Source: Chaetoderma sp. LZ-2023a
Taxonomy: Eukaryota; Mollusca; Caudofoveata; Chaetodermatida; Chaetodermatidae
Assembly (NCBI GenBank): GCA_034401795.1
Contig: CM067372.1
Coordinates: 19,817,722-19,881,721 of the forward strand
DNA: 64,000 bases
Reading direction: 5' to 3'
A program made the translations under genes and the position numbers. This document shows positions 63,101-64,000 of this stretch, in pieces (the first letter of the stretch is position 1; every line of letters starts with the position of its first letter). Below the pieces are notes generated by a model. That model searched no databases. It saw only the letters and a program-made list of their open reading frames with translations, and was not told where the DNA came from.

Positions 63101-64000
63101 GTGATGTAGGGAAGAGAGGACCACCGGGGATGATGAGGAAACACGTGGCTGTGTTAGGTAGTGTGATGGTAGGATAGCGTGATGTAGGGAAGAGAGGACC
63201 ACCGGGGATGATGAGGAAACACGTGGCTGTGTTAGGTAGGGTGATGGTAGGATAGCATGATGTAGGGAAGAGGGGACCACCGGGGATGATGAGGAAATAT
63301 GTGGCTGTGTTAGGTAGGGTGATGGTAGGATAGCATGGTGTAGGGAAGAGGGACCACCGGGGATGATGAGGAGATACATGGCTGTGTTAGGTAGGGTGAT
63401 GATAGGATAGCATGATGTAGGGAAGAGAGGACCACCAGGGATGATGAGGAAACACGTGGCTGTGTTAGCTAGGGTGATGGTAGGCTAGCATGATGTATGG
63501 AAGAGGGGACCACCGGGGATGATGAGGAGACACGTGGCTGTGCTAGGTAGGGTGATGGTAGGATAGCATGATGTAGGGAAGAGAGGACCACTGGGGATGA
63601 TGAGGAAACACGTGGCTGTGTTAGGTAGGGTGATGGTAGGATAGCATGATGTAGGGAAGAGGGGACAACCGGGGATGATGAGGAGACACATGGCTGTGCT
63701 AGGTAACGTGATGGTAGGATAGCATGATGTAGGGAAGAGAGGACCACCGGGGATGATGAGGAAACACGTGGCTGTGTTAGGTAGGGTGATGGTAGGATAG
63801 CATGATGTAGGGAAGAGAGGACCACCGGGGATGATGAGGAAACACGTGGCTGTGTTAGGTAGGGTGATGGTAGGCTAGCATGATGTATGGAAGAGGGGAC
63901 CACCGGGGATGATGAGGAGACACTTGGCTGTGCTAGGTAGGGTGATGGTAGGATAGCATGATGTAGGGAAGAGAGGACCACCGGGGATGATGAGGAAATA
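60125..64000. repeat. 78-bp minisatellite, about 50 copies, continues past the window
   Basis: Unit includes AAACACGTGGCTGTGTTAGG, TAGGGTGATGGTAGGATAGC and ATGATGTAGGGAAGAG. Most monomers are 78 bp, some 77. Larger blocks recur (61135-61746 at 63469-63981, offset 2334; 60656 at 62213, offset 1557), giving a higher-order period near 778 bp. Long open frames on the minus strand encode a 26-residue repeat only because 78 is a multiple of three. Confidence 0.97.

Noticed and set aside
60072-63981. Long minus-strand open frames (up to 463 codons) with a 26-residue repeat
   Set aside because: They follow from a 78-bp tandem unit, a multiple of three, with no stop in one frame. Several frames are open at once, and there is no start, splice or composition evidence for a protein.

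Overview
This window looks like intron-rich, repeat-rich nuclear DNA from an invertebrate, most likely a mollusc. There are no bacterial operons, no ribosome-binding-site logic and no rRNA or tRNA genes that I could find. The evidence is spliced exons of one animal metabolic gene, plus nested transposons of animal-type families: Ty3/gypsy, DIRS, Polinton/Maverick, hAT and Penelope. There are also short interspersed repeats carrying GGGGATAACTCTGTAA-type and CCCCCGGTTTTACCGG-type signatures that I associate with molluscan genomes. The species assignment is inference.

Layout. 1-10125: a terminal-inverted-repeat (TIR) element split by a Ty3/gypsy retrotransposon on the minus strand (780-9862). 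The gypsy has a 4-bp target duplication, a tRNA-Leu-type primer site, a helix-hairpin-helix (HhH) ORF upstream of gag, and gag-pol with several lesions. 10395-12890: a decayed multicopy gene with a PIN/XPG-like core (minus). 13540-16798: a decayed BED-finger hAT transposase (plus). 17363-20274: a decayed tyrosine-recombinase retrotransposon (RT, RNase H, recombinase; plus). 20983-22872: the most complete copy of the TIR element, sitting inside an (AAT)n tract. 22873-25600: non-coding, with small palindromic elements and tandem repeats. 25631-44797: a decayed Polinton/Maverick. Its protein-primed DNA polymerase gene is split by a 7-kb DIRS retrotransposon (26662-33672, minus), whose inverted terminal repeats and internal complementary region can be read directly. 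The Polinton also carries a packaging ATPase and about ten compact genes of structural or unknown role, several sharing short AT-palindrome divergent promoters.

45402-58309: six exons (minus strand) of a host acyl-CoA synthetase of the ACSM (medium-chain) type. In gene order they lie at 58309, 54779, 54478, 50500, 48394 and 45521. They encode the ANL-superfamily core from YGQTET through the hinge to the C-terminal domain. The last exon, which should carry the catalytic lysine, is not visible. Either the next intron is longer than 45 kb and holds all the transposons to the left, or the gene is truncated. The introns are packed with tandem repeats, palindromic elements, a Penelope RT fragment and another TIR-element copy.

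58890-64000: two adjacent minisatellites, a 40-bp array and then a 78-bp array that runs off the window. The long open frames in the 78-bp array (up to 463 codons) exist because 78 is divisible by three.

Almost every transposon ORF here is broken by stops, frameshifts or loss of a catalytic residue, so the mobile elements are read as relics. The most unusual points are the HhH domain joined to a gypsy gag, the covarying hairpins in the gypsy 3' region, the shared divergent-promoter design of the Polinton, and a two-hairpin repeat family.
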